The notes beneath the pieces are model-generated. The model searched no databases, was not told the DNA's origin, and saw only the letters and a list, made by a program, of their open reading frames with translations. The position numbers and the translations under genes are program-made. Below are positions 1 to 9,475 of a stretch of DNA of 32,290 bases, in pieces. Within the stretch, counting starts at the first letter, position 1. Every line of letters starts with the position of its first letter. Source of the stretch: Perkinsus chesapeaki (taxonomy: Eukaryota > Perkinsozoa > Perkinsida > Perkinsidae); assembly GCA_013115145.1 (NCBI GenBank), contig JAAPAO010000406.1, positions 1-32,290 of the forward strand. The letters run 5' to 3'.

Positions 1-479
1 GAGTATGAACGTGATTTATGGAGATTGAACATTAAGTGTACGTGTTTTATGTGTACCAATCGTTAACATCCCAGATGTTGTGGGGTGAATTCGTTCGTCA
101 CGCGCCACACTCTGTCGCGCGCCTAGAAACCTTTGGCCCGAATTAAGTAGACAATTATTGTGAGCGCATCTTGTGGCTGTGCTGTCCTAGGCTAGCTATA
201 ACTTAGGTGCTGTAATATACTCGTAAAAGTGCACAGATCGTGTACGTAAGTATACGCTTTTATTCGTATTAACTTGACGCTTCTTGTCCCGTACAAAGGC
301 GTATTAGGGGCAAGGCTCTGATTTGCGTTTTCTACAAGTTATACCCTCAACGACTACACTTGGTATCGCTCACAACTCCCTATACCTTGACATCGTGACA
401 GTTTACTTCTGGGCGCGCGCGAAAGAAACTGCGCTGAAGCCGTTTGGCATTCGTCGTTGTTGCTGTGCCAAATTGAAGT
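1..479. other. Left-edge flank upstream of the JMJD7-like gene
   Basis: No coding region could be supported on either strand. The stretch is ordinary mixed-composition sequence ending directly at the first gene's ATG. It should contain that gene's promoter and 5' leader, but I recognise no TATA box or other named element. Confidence 0.5.
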
Positions 480-1616
480 ATGGCGAGTAAGTCCGAGGCT
501 GCAATCAGCACCGTTTGCGAGTCAGCCAGAGATCTAGGTTGGCTGCCTGACAAAGATACCATCGCCAAGCTCGAGTACGAAGATGTCAAGGCTCATCCGT
601 TTCGATTTTACCGCGATTTTATATCCCAAAACAGACCGGCAATAATAACCGGCATAACCAAGGCTCTGGGAATCGACAAAGTTGACTGGGGCTCGGCGAT
701 CGCCTCTGAGAAGCTCGTCAGCGTGAACTTCACCCCTAACGGGAAGGCTGATGCGGTTTTGGAAAACAAAGTGTTCGCTAAGCCGTGCGAAGAAAAGATA
801 CCTTTCGGCGATTTTTGGGAGTACATAACCTCGAGACGAGAAGATCGCGGTATCCCTTATTTGAGCCATCAGAACGACTCACTGCGCCAGGAAATTCCAG
901 AGCTGATTGGGAAGTACATTCCCGAGAGGATCGAATGGCTGGACGAGACTCTGGAGACCAAGGTTGATGCGGTGAACTTGTGGATAGGCGACGAACGATC
1001 CCATTCTTCGACACATTCTGATTTCTATGAGAACATATATACTTGCCTTTACGGAGTCAAAGTCTTTCATTTGCTACCGCCGTGCTTTCTCCCTAAAATC
1101 GGTGAAGGGCGTTATCCAGCAGCGACCTATCATCGCCGAGATGATGCCACTTTGGAGCTGGAGCCTGAAGCTGAGGATGTCGTATGGGTAATGAAGGAAG
1201 TCCAGGAGCTTTCTGAGTGTCTTACTGTCGAGCTGGCGGCTGGAGATGCTCTTTACTTGCCAAGCTTATGGTTGCATTCGGCGACACAGAACTGTCTGAC
1301 GGTTGGTGTGAATCACTGGTACGACATGGATTTCGATCTCAAGTACTGCTACTACTCGATGGTCCGCGCCCTAATGCCTTCGCCGGCGCTAGCAGTGAAG
1401 AGTTGGCCGCATGAGGAGGTCTCTATATGGTTCAAAACTCACTTTCCGACGCTTGAGCTCCCGCAGAAGTTCTATGCGCTCGATGGGCAAGGCTTAATGG
1501 ATCTAGCAGACGACCCGGAGTTTTCTATTGAAGAGAAATTGCGGTTTATGGATCTCGAGGAGCCTTCTTCGATCGCGGCTGTGGCTGATGGGTTGCGGAC
1601 GCTCTTGGAGGAGTGA
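480..1616 (+). CDS. JMJD7: JMJD7-like JmjC-domain 2-oxoglutarate oxygenase (intronless, 378 aa)
   Basis: A single uninterrupted exon from ATG to TGA. The cupin-type JmjC fold is readable. The Fe(II) triad is H179 and D181 in STHSDFYEN and H266 in LWLHSATQ. The YGVKVFHLLPP strand carries a lysine near residue 194, where JMJD7 proteins bind 2-oxoglutarate. The stretch NHWYDMDFDLKYCYYS is a JMJD7 signature, matching the family's conserved WYDM-x-YDLKY segment after the distal histidine. In animals JMJD7 is a (3S)-lysyl hydroxylase acting on DRG GTPases, and a peptidase activity has also been claimed. All three metal ligands are present, so the enzyme is probably active, in cytosol or nucleus because no signal peptide is visible. 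The length is slightly above the human protein, through a C-terminal extension of about 70 residues. The lack of introns contrasts with most neighbours. Confidence 0.9.
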   Translation: MASKSEAAISTVCESARDLGWLPDKDTIAKLEYEDVKAHPFRFYRDFISQNRPAIITGITKALGIDKVDWGSAIASEKLVSVNFTPNGKADAVLENKVFAKPCEEKIPFGDFWEYITSRREDRGIPYLSHQNDSLRQEIPELIGKYIPERIEWLDETLETKVDAVNLWIGDERSHSSTHSDFYENIYTCLYGVKVFHLLPPCFLPKIGEGRYPAATYHRRDDATLELEPEAEDVVWVMKEVQELSECLTVELAAGDALYLPSLWLHSATQNCLTVGVNHWYDMDFDLKYCYYSMVRALMPSPALAVKSWPHEEVSIWFKTHFPTLELPQKFYALDGQGLMDLADDPEFSIEEKLRFMDLEEPSSIAAVADGLRTLLEE

Positions 1617-2135
1617 AGGGTCGATCGTCAATATTATTGCTTTCTGTTGCGCGATGATGTTAAGTTGCATTTTCGTTGCGGTTTGAAATTTTTTTCCGCC
1701 AGGCCCCTATGACTATTGAAAATGACTTCCTTCATTCTACACAGGAAGACACAGCGCCATTTGTGGGAGATGAATCAGCTGGACATGGTAGCCGCGCACC
1801 CTTTTGGGGGGCCATTGGAGGGTATGTACAGGTATGAGCACTACCGGCATCAGCTTCTACAGGCCACATAGCATGTCACGGTCATTAACCACAGGTAGTG
1901 GAGCGTGGGAAGGGGGAGGGGGTCGTTTGGTGTATGTCACTGGAATTAGTAGATGTTTGCTGGTTTGAGGTTAGTATTAAAGGCGGAATGCCATTGGTAG
2001 TGTTTGCTACATGCAAACACTAGTTGCTCGTTCTAGGCTCGTGAACTGATAGCTATAGTTATCGAAAAGCATTCAAAGATATCGTTGCATTATCGGAAAT
2101 CGTCCAAGCAGTAGTGTCATAGGAAATGACCTGTG
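1617..2135. other. Intergenic region
   Basis: No gene could be supported here. It holds the presumed 3' UTR of the JMJD7-like gene and G-rich runs around 1913-1925. I see no repeat or RNA gene. Confidence 0.5.
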
Positions 2136-2477
2136 ATGAGATATGAGGGCCGCGCACTACGCCGATTGTTAGTTTTTACTTTCTGGTTTCTTGTCCCCTC
2201 CGACCAGGCTCTTTATAGACAGCTTAGGGGCATCGTGGGGGCGGATTCAGGTTGTGAGAATCTGAAGTGTGGTGAAACCCTTAGCGTTCATGTTACTGTG
2301 GGTGACAGGAGAGAGTTTCCCCGGCATTGCACGGATACATACGATATTAACGAATCCAGTTTTGAGGATGTGTCTAAATTCATCAAGGAACATTGTATGT
2401 GTCCGCTCCCCGTATCGAACGAGGCCAAATATCAATCGTGCTCCATGGCCTTGCGGTGGGGTGTAGGTGCGGAGTAG
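2136..2477 (+). CDS. Small putative secreted Cys-containing protein (113 aa)
   Basis: Single-exon frame starting MRYEGRALRR and followed by a hydrophobic run LLVFTFWFLV, then PSDQA, a plausible signal-peptide core and cleavage region. The mature part of about 88 residues has six cysteines (CENLKC, RHC, HCMC, QSC), an even number compatible with disulfides in an extracellular protein. No family is recognised. The in-frame triplet just upstream is GTG, so the ATG at 2136 was taken as start. Support is limited to frame length, the signal-like N-terminus and cysteine content, so it could be a chance frame. No obvious splice sites interrupt it. Confidence 0.42.
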   Translation: MRYEGRALRRLLVFTFWFLVPSDQALYRQLRGIVGADSGCENLKCGETLSVHVTVGDRREFPRHCTDTYDINESSFEDVSKFIKEHCMCPLPVSNEAKYQSCSMALRWGVGAE

Positions 2478-2645
2478 GTTGTCCCCAAATCCTCATTCTT
2501 ATCATTGATCATCAGTATTGCTAAGGCATCTCATTGCTGAATCTACCATCACCAGGGCCGATTTTATTAACCCTCGTAACGCTTTATTTATAAGCCATGC
2601 TTTCTAGGAGGCAGTACGCGTTCAACATTCACAACCGGCTCTGTG

Positions 2646-4894
2646 ATGACGCTATCTGATAGAAAGAAGTGTACTTGGGAGGAGATAGAAATAACAATAA
2701 GACAGTTCTCGGTAACCCTACCACGGTGGTTTCGTCGAAGGCCGTTGCAGACCATGCGGTACATCTTGGGTTCAATTGGACGGAGGGGCGGCAGGCAAGG
2801 TTTGCGGTCTGGAGGCCGTTTACAAGGCCATGTAGTGGGGTGGGGCAGCGGAGGGGGCTGAGGGTGGCGTCTGATAGGTACGATGCGGTGAGCTCTCTCG
2901 AGTTTGGGTTCTTCGAGCGATTCTCTGAAGTTCAAGTTAGGGACATTGTTAAAGTGTTGCAGGTGAGGTGGAGGCTCGGGGGAAAGAGTGTTTGGTGGAG
3001 GGATTCTTCTAACAACGGGAATGCGCTTCGAGGGGAGGTATAACGGAGAACCATTCAACTGCAAATGGATTTGATAGATAAGGCTTAAATTCACAAATAT
3101 TTTAATTCCCGTTTAAATTTCAGCTTCAAGTTAGCGCTTAATTTTATCAATTTTCATCAGTTATTATAAGAATTATCAGTTTTAGTGAACTAGTCTTTTA
3201 TTTATCAGCTATTAGCTTTATTAATTAATCAGTAGTATTAGTCAATGAACTTTGATTTTAGGCGTGCACTTGATGAGGTCTGCTTCTGATTAGATACGAC
3301 ATTACAGGGAGGGAGATGTGGTCTGCAATAAGGGGGAAGAAGGACATGAATTTTACCTTGTATTTCGTGGCGAGGTGACTAATTCAATCTCGACGTCCTT
3401 GAGGGAGTTCCGAGATTCTCAGGTTGATATTTACCCGGAGCCAAAGGAACCGCCGGTCGCCACTTTCTTGGCTGGCGACTCCTTTGGGGAGTTGGCCTTG
3501 ATGCACGATGCGCCCAGAGCGGCTACGGTGATCTGCCGGACCGATTGCACACTTGGACTGTTACACAGGCTGCCTTTTATGCGAGCAACATTTCAGCATA
3601 AGTAGGCGATTTCTTGCAGCGCCAGGAAATTAGGCGTCTTTTCAGGATGCTTGAGGAGAGCCGAATTGTTGATTTTCTTACGTCATGTGTTCCTTTCTGT
3701 GGAGTGCCGACGCGGAAGCTGTGGCGATGCATAGGTAGGGGCAGAGGGATAGTAGAGGGCGAAAGTCACAGTCATGGAATTGAACACAGCGGGGGGGTAG
3801 CGAGAAGTCAAAATTTCAATGGCAACACGATGCCATGTGTACTAGGTTATTACTCCAGGCTGATGCCATGTGTACTAGGTTATTACTCCAGGCTGATGCC
3901 ATGTGTACTAGGTTATTACTCCAGGCTGATGGCATGTGTACTAGGTTATTACTCCAGGCTGATGCCATGTGTACTAGGTTATTATTCGAGGCTGATGGCA
4001 TGCCATTCTATTGACTATTAGTATTACGTATGGCGCTGGTTGTGAATTCAGTATTTTATCGATATTGATGATCTCAAATAGATCTCTTCGTTGATGTTGC
4101 AATACTGGTGAAGTTGTTCATGGTTCAGATGCCTGGTTTTTGAAGAGGTCCACTCCAGGCAAGTGCTTGTTGCATTCTCGAAGTCCATGGGCTCCTATTG
4201 GCAGCCAATTATCAGGGGAGGGAGGCTATGATGGGGAGGTAAGGGCGCTATTAGATTAACACTTACAAAAACTTGTGTGGGATTTCGGATATAGTTTTCG
4301 AGAGATTCGTCACGTAGATTGCCTTGATAAAGTCTACGGAGACAGATAGCTGTGGGGGGGGAGTGACATACCACAGTCGCTATCAATTGCTCTATCTTCA
4401 TTCACTCTGTGGAGCTTTTTACCGCACAGTGGGAGGTTTCAGAAATGGAATGTGCTTTGCATTTGCAATATCTCCCTACTGTAATTTGAGGGAGTTAGGC
4501 TCTAGATGAGAGAGCGAGGAACTCTGTGTAGTTTGCTGATGTTCAGGTTGATATGACTTCGGAGTTCGATTGGTCGGAGCAGTCGTTTGAATTCGGTGGG
4601 ATAAAGTGACATGTGCCGGGATCGAACCTGTGCCTTTTCAGGTCCGGCGGACGCACCAGTGCCGCTAATCCACGCGCGGCCCGAGGCTACACCAATACCC
4701 TTCTTCGTAGTTATGAGGGGCAAGGTAGGAAACCCTAGGAGCTCGTTAATTCTGAGGCGCGCGGTAATTGTCAGGTGATGGTGCATGGGACCATTGCTAT
4801 CCACGGAAGAGTCGCTACTAAGTGGCAAAACGATGGGGATGAGAGTCGAGAGGAATTCAGCTTTGGCAGCTTTGATACCATAGATTCCGAGGCG
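2646..4894 (+). CDS. Cyclic-nucleotide-binding-domain protein, multi-exon, ends uncertain
   Basis: At least one clear cNMP-binding domain. An exon near 2878-2962 gives the N-terminal helix (FGFFERFSEVQVRDIVKVLQ). The next, from about 3308 to 3601, gives GDVVCNKGEEGHEFYLVFRG and the phosphate-binding cassette FGELALMHDAPRAATV. That cassette has the Glu and Arg that contact cyclic nucleotide in PKA/PKG-type domains, so ligand binding looks intact. A further exon from 3620 (QEIRRLFRMLEESRIVDFL) resembles the linker into a second domain. Exons 4547-4595, 4642-4724 and 4775-4894 join in consistent phase and give a domain-like strand set (FFVVMRGKVMVHGTIAIHG). No kinase or channel segment is visible. 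The 3601/3620 junction is one base out of frame for an 18-nt GT-AG gap, and a minisatellite interrupts the middle. The gene may therefore be a decayed copy, or it may have exons I could not place. The true 5' and 3' ends are unknown. Confidence 0.55.
3829..3993. repeat. 33-bp minisatellite, five copies
   Basis: Five tandem units of 33 bp, beginning GATGCCATGTGTACTAGGTT. Copies 1-3 are identical, copy 4 differs by one base and copy 5 by two. A partial sixth unit follows. Because 33 is a multiple of three, the array stays open in one frame on each strand (11-residue repeat MPCVLGYYSRL on the plus strand). It lies between recognisable exons of the cyclic-nucleotide-binding gene, so it is more likely intronic than coding. 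Confidence 0.97.
4596..4641 (-). other. tRNA-like intron, copy A (46 nt)
   Basis: A 46-nt GT-AG intron between exons whose phases match (split Gly codon). Its middle reads TGACATG, five bases, then GGATCGAAC. The complement of the core GCCGGGATCGAACCTG is a textbook tRNA T-arm/B-box (GGTTCGATCCC). The strand given is that of the tRNA-like sense; the host gene runs plus. It aligns ungapped with the intron at 15842-15896 (23 of 33). Confidence 0.65.
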
Positions 4895-5973
4895 GTGAGT
4901 TGGGGTCCGCTAGTTCCCCGTTGGTGTCGTAATCTCGCTGATGGGAGATTTCCGCCGCATGTCGTCACTAGGCTGTAACAGCCTGACTGTTAGGGAATGC
5001 GACAATACTTGTACGGATATTTGCATGGGTTTATTAGTCCTCATGCTTCTACTTACTACTCTTCGTTTTCTCTCCGACAAGCGTGTTACGCTCGTTCCAG
5101 TGATGCGCTTGGCGTCGGGGTGAAGGTGAAATAGCAGAAATTTCAAGAAGCCGCTACCGTACAAGTTTAATTATGATACTTCTTCAACGTCTTGAACTTT
5201 TAAATGTATATCACAGCGCATGTATTGTTAGAAACAATACAGCCTCAATCTACAATAATACGACTTGTAGCACTGACGTTTGGAAATTCACTCGATAAAA
5301 CTCGAGATTTAGTGAGGAATCGAATAAATACGAAATATTCTATTTTATTGCGTCGGGCTGTATAGTAATAGTAAATAGAATTACAAATCACAGTCAAGTG
5401 AAACGTACTAGGTTGTATGTTCATTGTAGGTTAAAACGAGTAAGGTTTATGAATGTTGAATAGTTAATCAGAAAAATGGAACAAAGAACAAAGTTGTGTG
5501 ACGAGCTCCGAATTGTGTCGCTTACCCTAACACAACAATTCTGTCCCGTATTTATATCGCTTGGCAATTTCCTGGAAGATCTGAGTAACACTGTGGCGAT
5601 GATCAGGTACGAGTGTTTGAAAACATTCCCTTATTTGAGCTGTCTCAAGGCATGTTCTATGGTCAGGGAGAGATGCTCTTAGGCCCCGAGGTCCGACAGG
5701 TAGGCCCTGAGGCAGGGTAGCTGTGAGGCCTGGTAAAGCATTATTCAAATACGTGCCGTATTGGTCTAAGAACACTGCATTCAACTACATATGGTATTGT
5801 TATCCCCTCGAGGTGTAGCATCGCCTACGCAGTGGCGAGTGGGTTTTCACTAATTCAAGCTCTGGGATTGTGCGCACTATAAAGGATACGCATTGATATC
5901 TGATCAGATATTGCCCAACGTCTCGGTATCGAACCTGTCTGTGGTAGCCCTGACCGAGGGTAGGACTTTGTCA
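4895..5973. other. Stretch without a supported gene
   Basis: Probably holds the 3' end of the cyclic-nucleotide-binding gene and the 5' region of the RRM gene. An ATG frame at 5476-5605 followed by GTACGAG could be an upstream RRM-gene exon, but I could not connect its phase. AT-rich sequence occupies about 5160-5470. A tRNA-like core lies at 5917-5947. Confidence 0.4.
5917..5947 (-). other. tRNA-like core, copy E (probable intron end)
   Basis: CGGTATCGAACCTGT matches copy A's CGGGATCGAACCTGT at 14 of 15 positions. It is followed by GTGGTAG, a possible acceptor, after which an open frame leads into the RRM gene. The intron's 5' end could not be placed. Confidence 0.4.
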
Positions 5974-8010
5974 ATGGACCAACCGCACTTTGCAGCCCTC
6001 TGTCATTCCGAGGCAGAGTTTTTGTAGTTGCCGGGGGCGGAGCGTTGAAATTGATCTCCGTTCAGTGACGGCATTATGGCCATTACGCGCTCCTTGTCCG
6101 CTTTGGAGAAGCAGCAGATGGTTCAAATTGTGTCACTTCTGGATCGGGTAGGGCTTCTGTGCATGGTCATGATTCCACTCGTTGAGTTAGCCGGACTTTG
6201 CCCGCAAGTCGGCCCATTATATGTTGAAGATAATGTCGATTGTGCAGAACACTGGACAGTTATGGGCGTCTGTGCCGGAGTTTGCAGAGGTACGTCGGGT
6301 GGCCCTTGGCAGCAGATACTCAATGATGGCTGTAGAACTAGCCTGCCTTGGTAGCTTTGTAGACTGGAAAATCTCCTACAGTACCCATTGCCAGTGCGAA
6401 CTCTTGTCCTCGATAGGGCCTCCCCTCTGAGGCTCTACTTAGTAGACTGCCCCGGTGGCTAAATGCACGCATCAAGCTAAGATATTTGTTTTTACATTTT
6501 CGGTTGTATCTCGGTCAGGTGGCCCAGAGATGTGCGCATGAGCGTCACCGGGCGGCGCTATCGGAAAAGGTTGCCGATAAGGTCGAGCATGCAAATGACG
6601 AGATACGAGGATACGTAGTGCAGAATTGGCTGCGTCATAGCAAGACGTAGAGGATGCTGCTGTTCGACATGATTGTATTGGCCGTTGTTCCACACAGGGA
6701 CAATTGTTGGGTTGAGTGGGGGGGGGAGCGAAGCGATGCAGGAATACACGATTTCAGCCTCCTGTTGATTGTGCGATGGATGTCTTAGAGCTGCTTGAAG
6801 TTGAGGAAGAGCCGGTTGTGGCGGGAACTGAGGCTGTTGGGCAGCAAGGGAAGGATGAAGGGGCTAAAAAGAGACAAACAAGGAAGAGGCGGCGGAGGAA
6901 CTCTGAGGGTGGGTAGGGAGAGCTGGGATGCGGAGAGCGGAAAGACAATCCTACTAGGGTTACTCTACCCAACGGGGCTGGTGGGGGGGACAGGAATTGT
7001 GTGGAAAGCGACTTGGGACGGCAAATTCTGGGTCAAATAATATGAACCATCTCTGAAATAAAATTGTGTAGTGGCTGTTAAGGTTCGCGTCATGAATTTG
7101 GGGAGTGCCGACGGCTCGGTTGGCTGGGTATAGGCTATTGTGGCTTTAGGGGGTGGCAACGAGGATAAGAGGATGAAGAATGAGGGAGGGTTAAGGAAAC
7201 GAAAGCCTGTTGACAGAGCAATAAAGTAAGCTGGTCCTAATACCTGTTCGCAGTAGAGATTCGGAGCGGCAAGTCAGTCTAGAAATTTCACCGATTTAGC
7301 ATTTGGTACCTCTCTGGCGTTCAGGGCTCGAAGTATGTTCTTGAATAACCTACCAGTGGAGGCGACATCCGAGTGGGTGAAGAGAACTGTGCTGAGTGTG
7401 TTGCCAGAAGGAAGCAATGGAATGGATGTCATCGATCGGGTGTTCATCGGACGAGATAAGAAATGTAGGTACGCTGGATGTCGGGAGTCGAGGCCATTAG
7501 GGCTGTCGGCATAACTTTCTTTTTGCTCGATCAGCGCTACTTAGCACGTTCTCGTTGTATGTTACAATGCCTCAGAGCAGAGTACAATTTGATGACATCT
7601 CGTTTCTTCTCGAATTTTCCCCATCTCATGTAAGCGATGACATCCGTGTGCATATATACGTAATATATCTCCGAATTTCCTTGACTTTTCGTTTGTGTTA
7701 CTTCCCAAGTTGAAAATGTCATACTTTCGCAGATCCAACTCGGTGCGCTGGGTGGGCCAATGTAACGTTCACATCGGAATCGATTGCCGAAGACGCGTTG
7801 GCGAGGCTGGATTACCATATGGTCGATTGTGAGGACCTATTGAAGGAAGCCGAGGAGAAGGAGCAAAGCGCATCTGCTGGTGGTGCTGGGCAGCCCCCGA
7901 CTAACAAACGTGAGATGGGACGGGGTAAGAGAAATGCTCGCGGAGGAACCGTGAAGGGCGCCGCCCTCCAAGGGAGATGGGCTCCGGTAGAAGTTCATAG
8001 TTCAAGTTGA
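5974..8010 (+). CDS. RRM-domain RNA-binding protein, seven exons (about 293 aa)
   Basis: Exons 5974-6023, 6066-6147, 6209-6289, 6519-6614, 6758-6912, 7325-7464 and 7733-8010 join with GT-AG introns (42-412 nt) and perfect phase to a TGA. The first third is helical (LEKQQMVQIVSLLDR, VAQRCAHERHRAALSEK). Next comes an acidic patch (LELLEVEEE), then a strongly basic run (KKRQTRKRRRR) that looks like a nuclear localisation signal. One RRM follows: RNP2-like MFLNNLPV, a linker helix, RNP1-like CAGWANVTF, then a helix ending DYHMVDCEDL. The tail is Gly/Arg-rich (MGRGKRNARGG). This predicts a nuclear RNA-binding protein, but the exact role is not recognisable. The start could lie further upstream, because the frame stays open back to a possible acceptor near 5947. 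No frameshift is seen. Confidence 0.75.
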
Positions 8011-8330
8011 TAATGGAGCCTAATTTGTAAGTATTGATTTCCAATATGTTAATGAGGAGTATACTATCGCTTAACGATCGTTGAAGTAGGATAGGTCTCC
8101 ACAAAGTAGTCGTCCTGTACGGTATTTCGTACGCTCTACGTGAGATGCGGTCGCAGTGTGACGTGCCCGAGTCGGGCATTACGAAATTATCAGTCGTAGC
8201 TCACATAAAGCTCAGTTTAGATTGTCAAATATCATCACATTCTCACGGAAAACCTTTGTAGCGGTGGAGGACTCTTCAGGGCGTGGTGGCCACGGGCCTA
8301 AGGGTGTCAGAGTAACGAAGAGATGCCTCT

Positions 8331-9218
8331 ATGCATCCTCGGGGCTACAACGCCACGAATCGGGCCAGAACGGAGGTAGAGGCAAATAGCCTCCAGCGAG
8401 CGTTTACTTATCGTGCTTTCACAGAACACACCAAGTCTACGGCGAGTCAATTTCGCCTCCCCGAAGAGCTGGTGCAGAAGCTGAAAGATCTTGTACGGGA
8501 GCATAGTTTGTCCGACTCCCCAGCGGGCAGGCTGGCTGATTCGTATCGACGGACGTTTGGCGAAAGGGTACCTGTGCAAGAGTATGGCTTCAAGAACTTC
8601 GTGGCGGTGAGTTGGGCTAGCTAAAATTTTGATGGCTCGCATAGTTTGCATTTTCCAAAAAGTTACCGGCCAGTAAGAGAACTGTGTGTAGGACAGCTGG
8701 AAGCTCCTCGATCTTTGCACCTGGTACGGTTTGTTCAAGCGCTGAGAAACTAATTGTTTTTATCTTATAAACTTCTCCTCGAAGTTGGCATTCTCACCTT
8801 CGAAATTTGCCTCCTAATTTGACGGATACCGCCGGTTAGAGTTCTGCGAAGCTGCTAATCTTGTCGGAGGAATAGCTCCCTGTAGAGAAACAGCCTGCTG
8901 AAACAGCTCTTTGAAATAGATGGTATAGCATATGCTTATTGGCTCGTTGAACAGGAACGTTGTCCCCGTCAGGCCCTGAGTTCCATCCCTGGGGTGAGCA
9001 TCTGGGAGGAAAGACCAAAACAAGTGTGGTTCTCATGGGAAACAGAAGAGGAGGACAATGTCAGTGTCGAGGTTGCCCCAGCTACGAATGACAAGACACA
9101 AACTGTTTCTTATCCGACCGACTTTAGTTCGTGCGGACGTTTCTTGTATTTTGCATCTCGTAGCGCATTCGCCAGAGGAGTGACCAATCATGCCCTCCCA
9201 CTCGAAAGGCGTAATTAG
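8331..9218 (+). CDS. LOTUS/OST-HTH domain protein, two exons (173 aa)
   Basis: Exon 1 (8331-8606) and exon 2 (8973-9218) join phase 0 across a GTGAGT...CAG intron of 366 nt. From about residue 40 the protein reads ELVQKLKDLVREH, then RLADSYRRTFGERVPVQEYG, then FKNFVAALSSIPGVSI. This is the winged-helix pattern of LOTUS (OST-HTH) domains, with the conserved YGF after the recognition-helix region. In animals and plants these domains occur in RNA-silencing and germ-granule proteins (TDRD5/7, MARF1, Oskar), where they bind RNA or Vasa-type helicases. Both flanks are short and unlike any known domain. It directly follows the RRM gene, an arrangement reminiscent of RRM-LOTUS proteins. However, an in-frame stop at 8008-8010 and incompatible phases argue for separate genes. 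Confidence 0.7.
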
Positions 9219-9475
9219 TGAGTACGTGAGTGGAAATCTTTTAGTGTGTCGCATATCAGTTACGAAATAGGGGAGATATCCACAGGCAATCAACCCGTGT
9301 TGAACCTAAGGCAAAATCTTTTGAAGGTTTTTAAACTTTTTCGGCATCACGGCCCACTTTTGAGATTGGTCTCCAGGCGTGTGTGTTACAGTCGCGTTTT
9401 CGTACAGGAATAACCCACACTATTAATTGCGCCAAGTGGGCAAATTCGACAGGCTTTTCATAGTTTTTCGTTACT

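Noticed and set aside
2588-3094. Long minus-strand open frame opposite the cyclic-nucleotide-binding exons
   Set aside because: No domain, Pro/Arg/His-rich antisense composition, and it overlaps recognisable plus-strand coding sequence.
4596-4690. Intact tRNA gene at the copy-A intron, because the following bases also look tRNA-like
   Set aside because: Bases from 4642 are an in-phase exon, acceptor strands do not pair, and the anticodon stem is broken.
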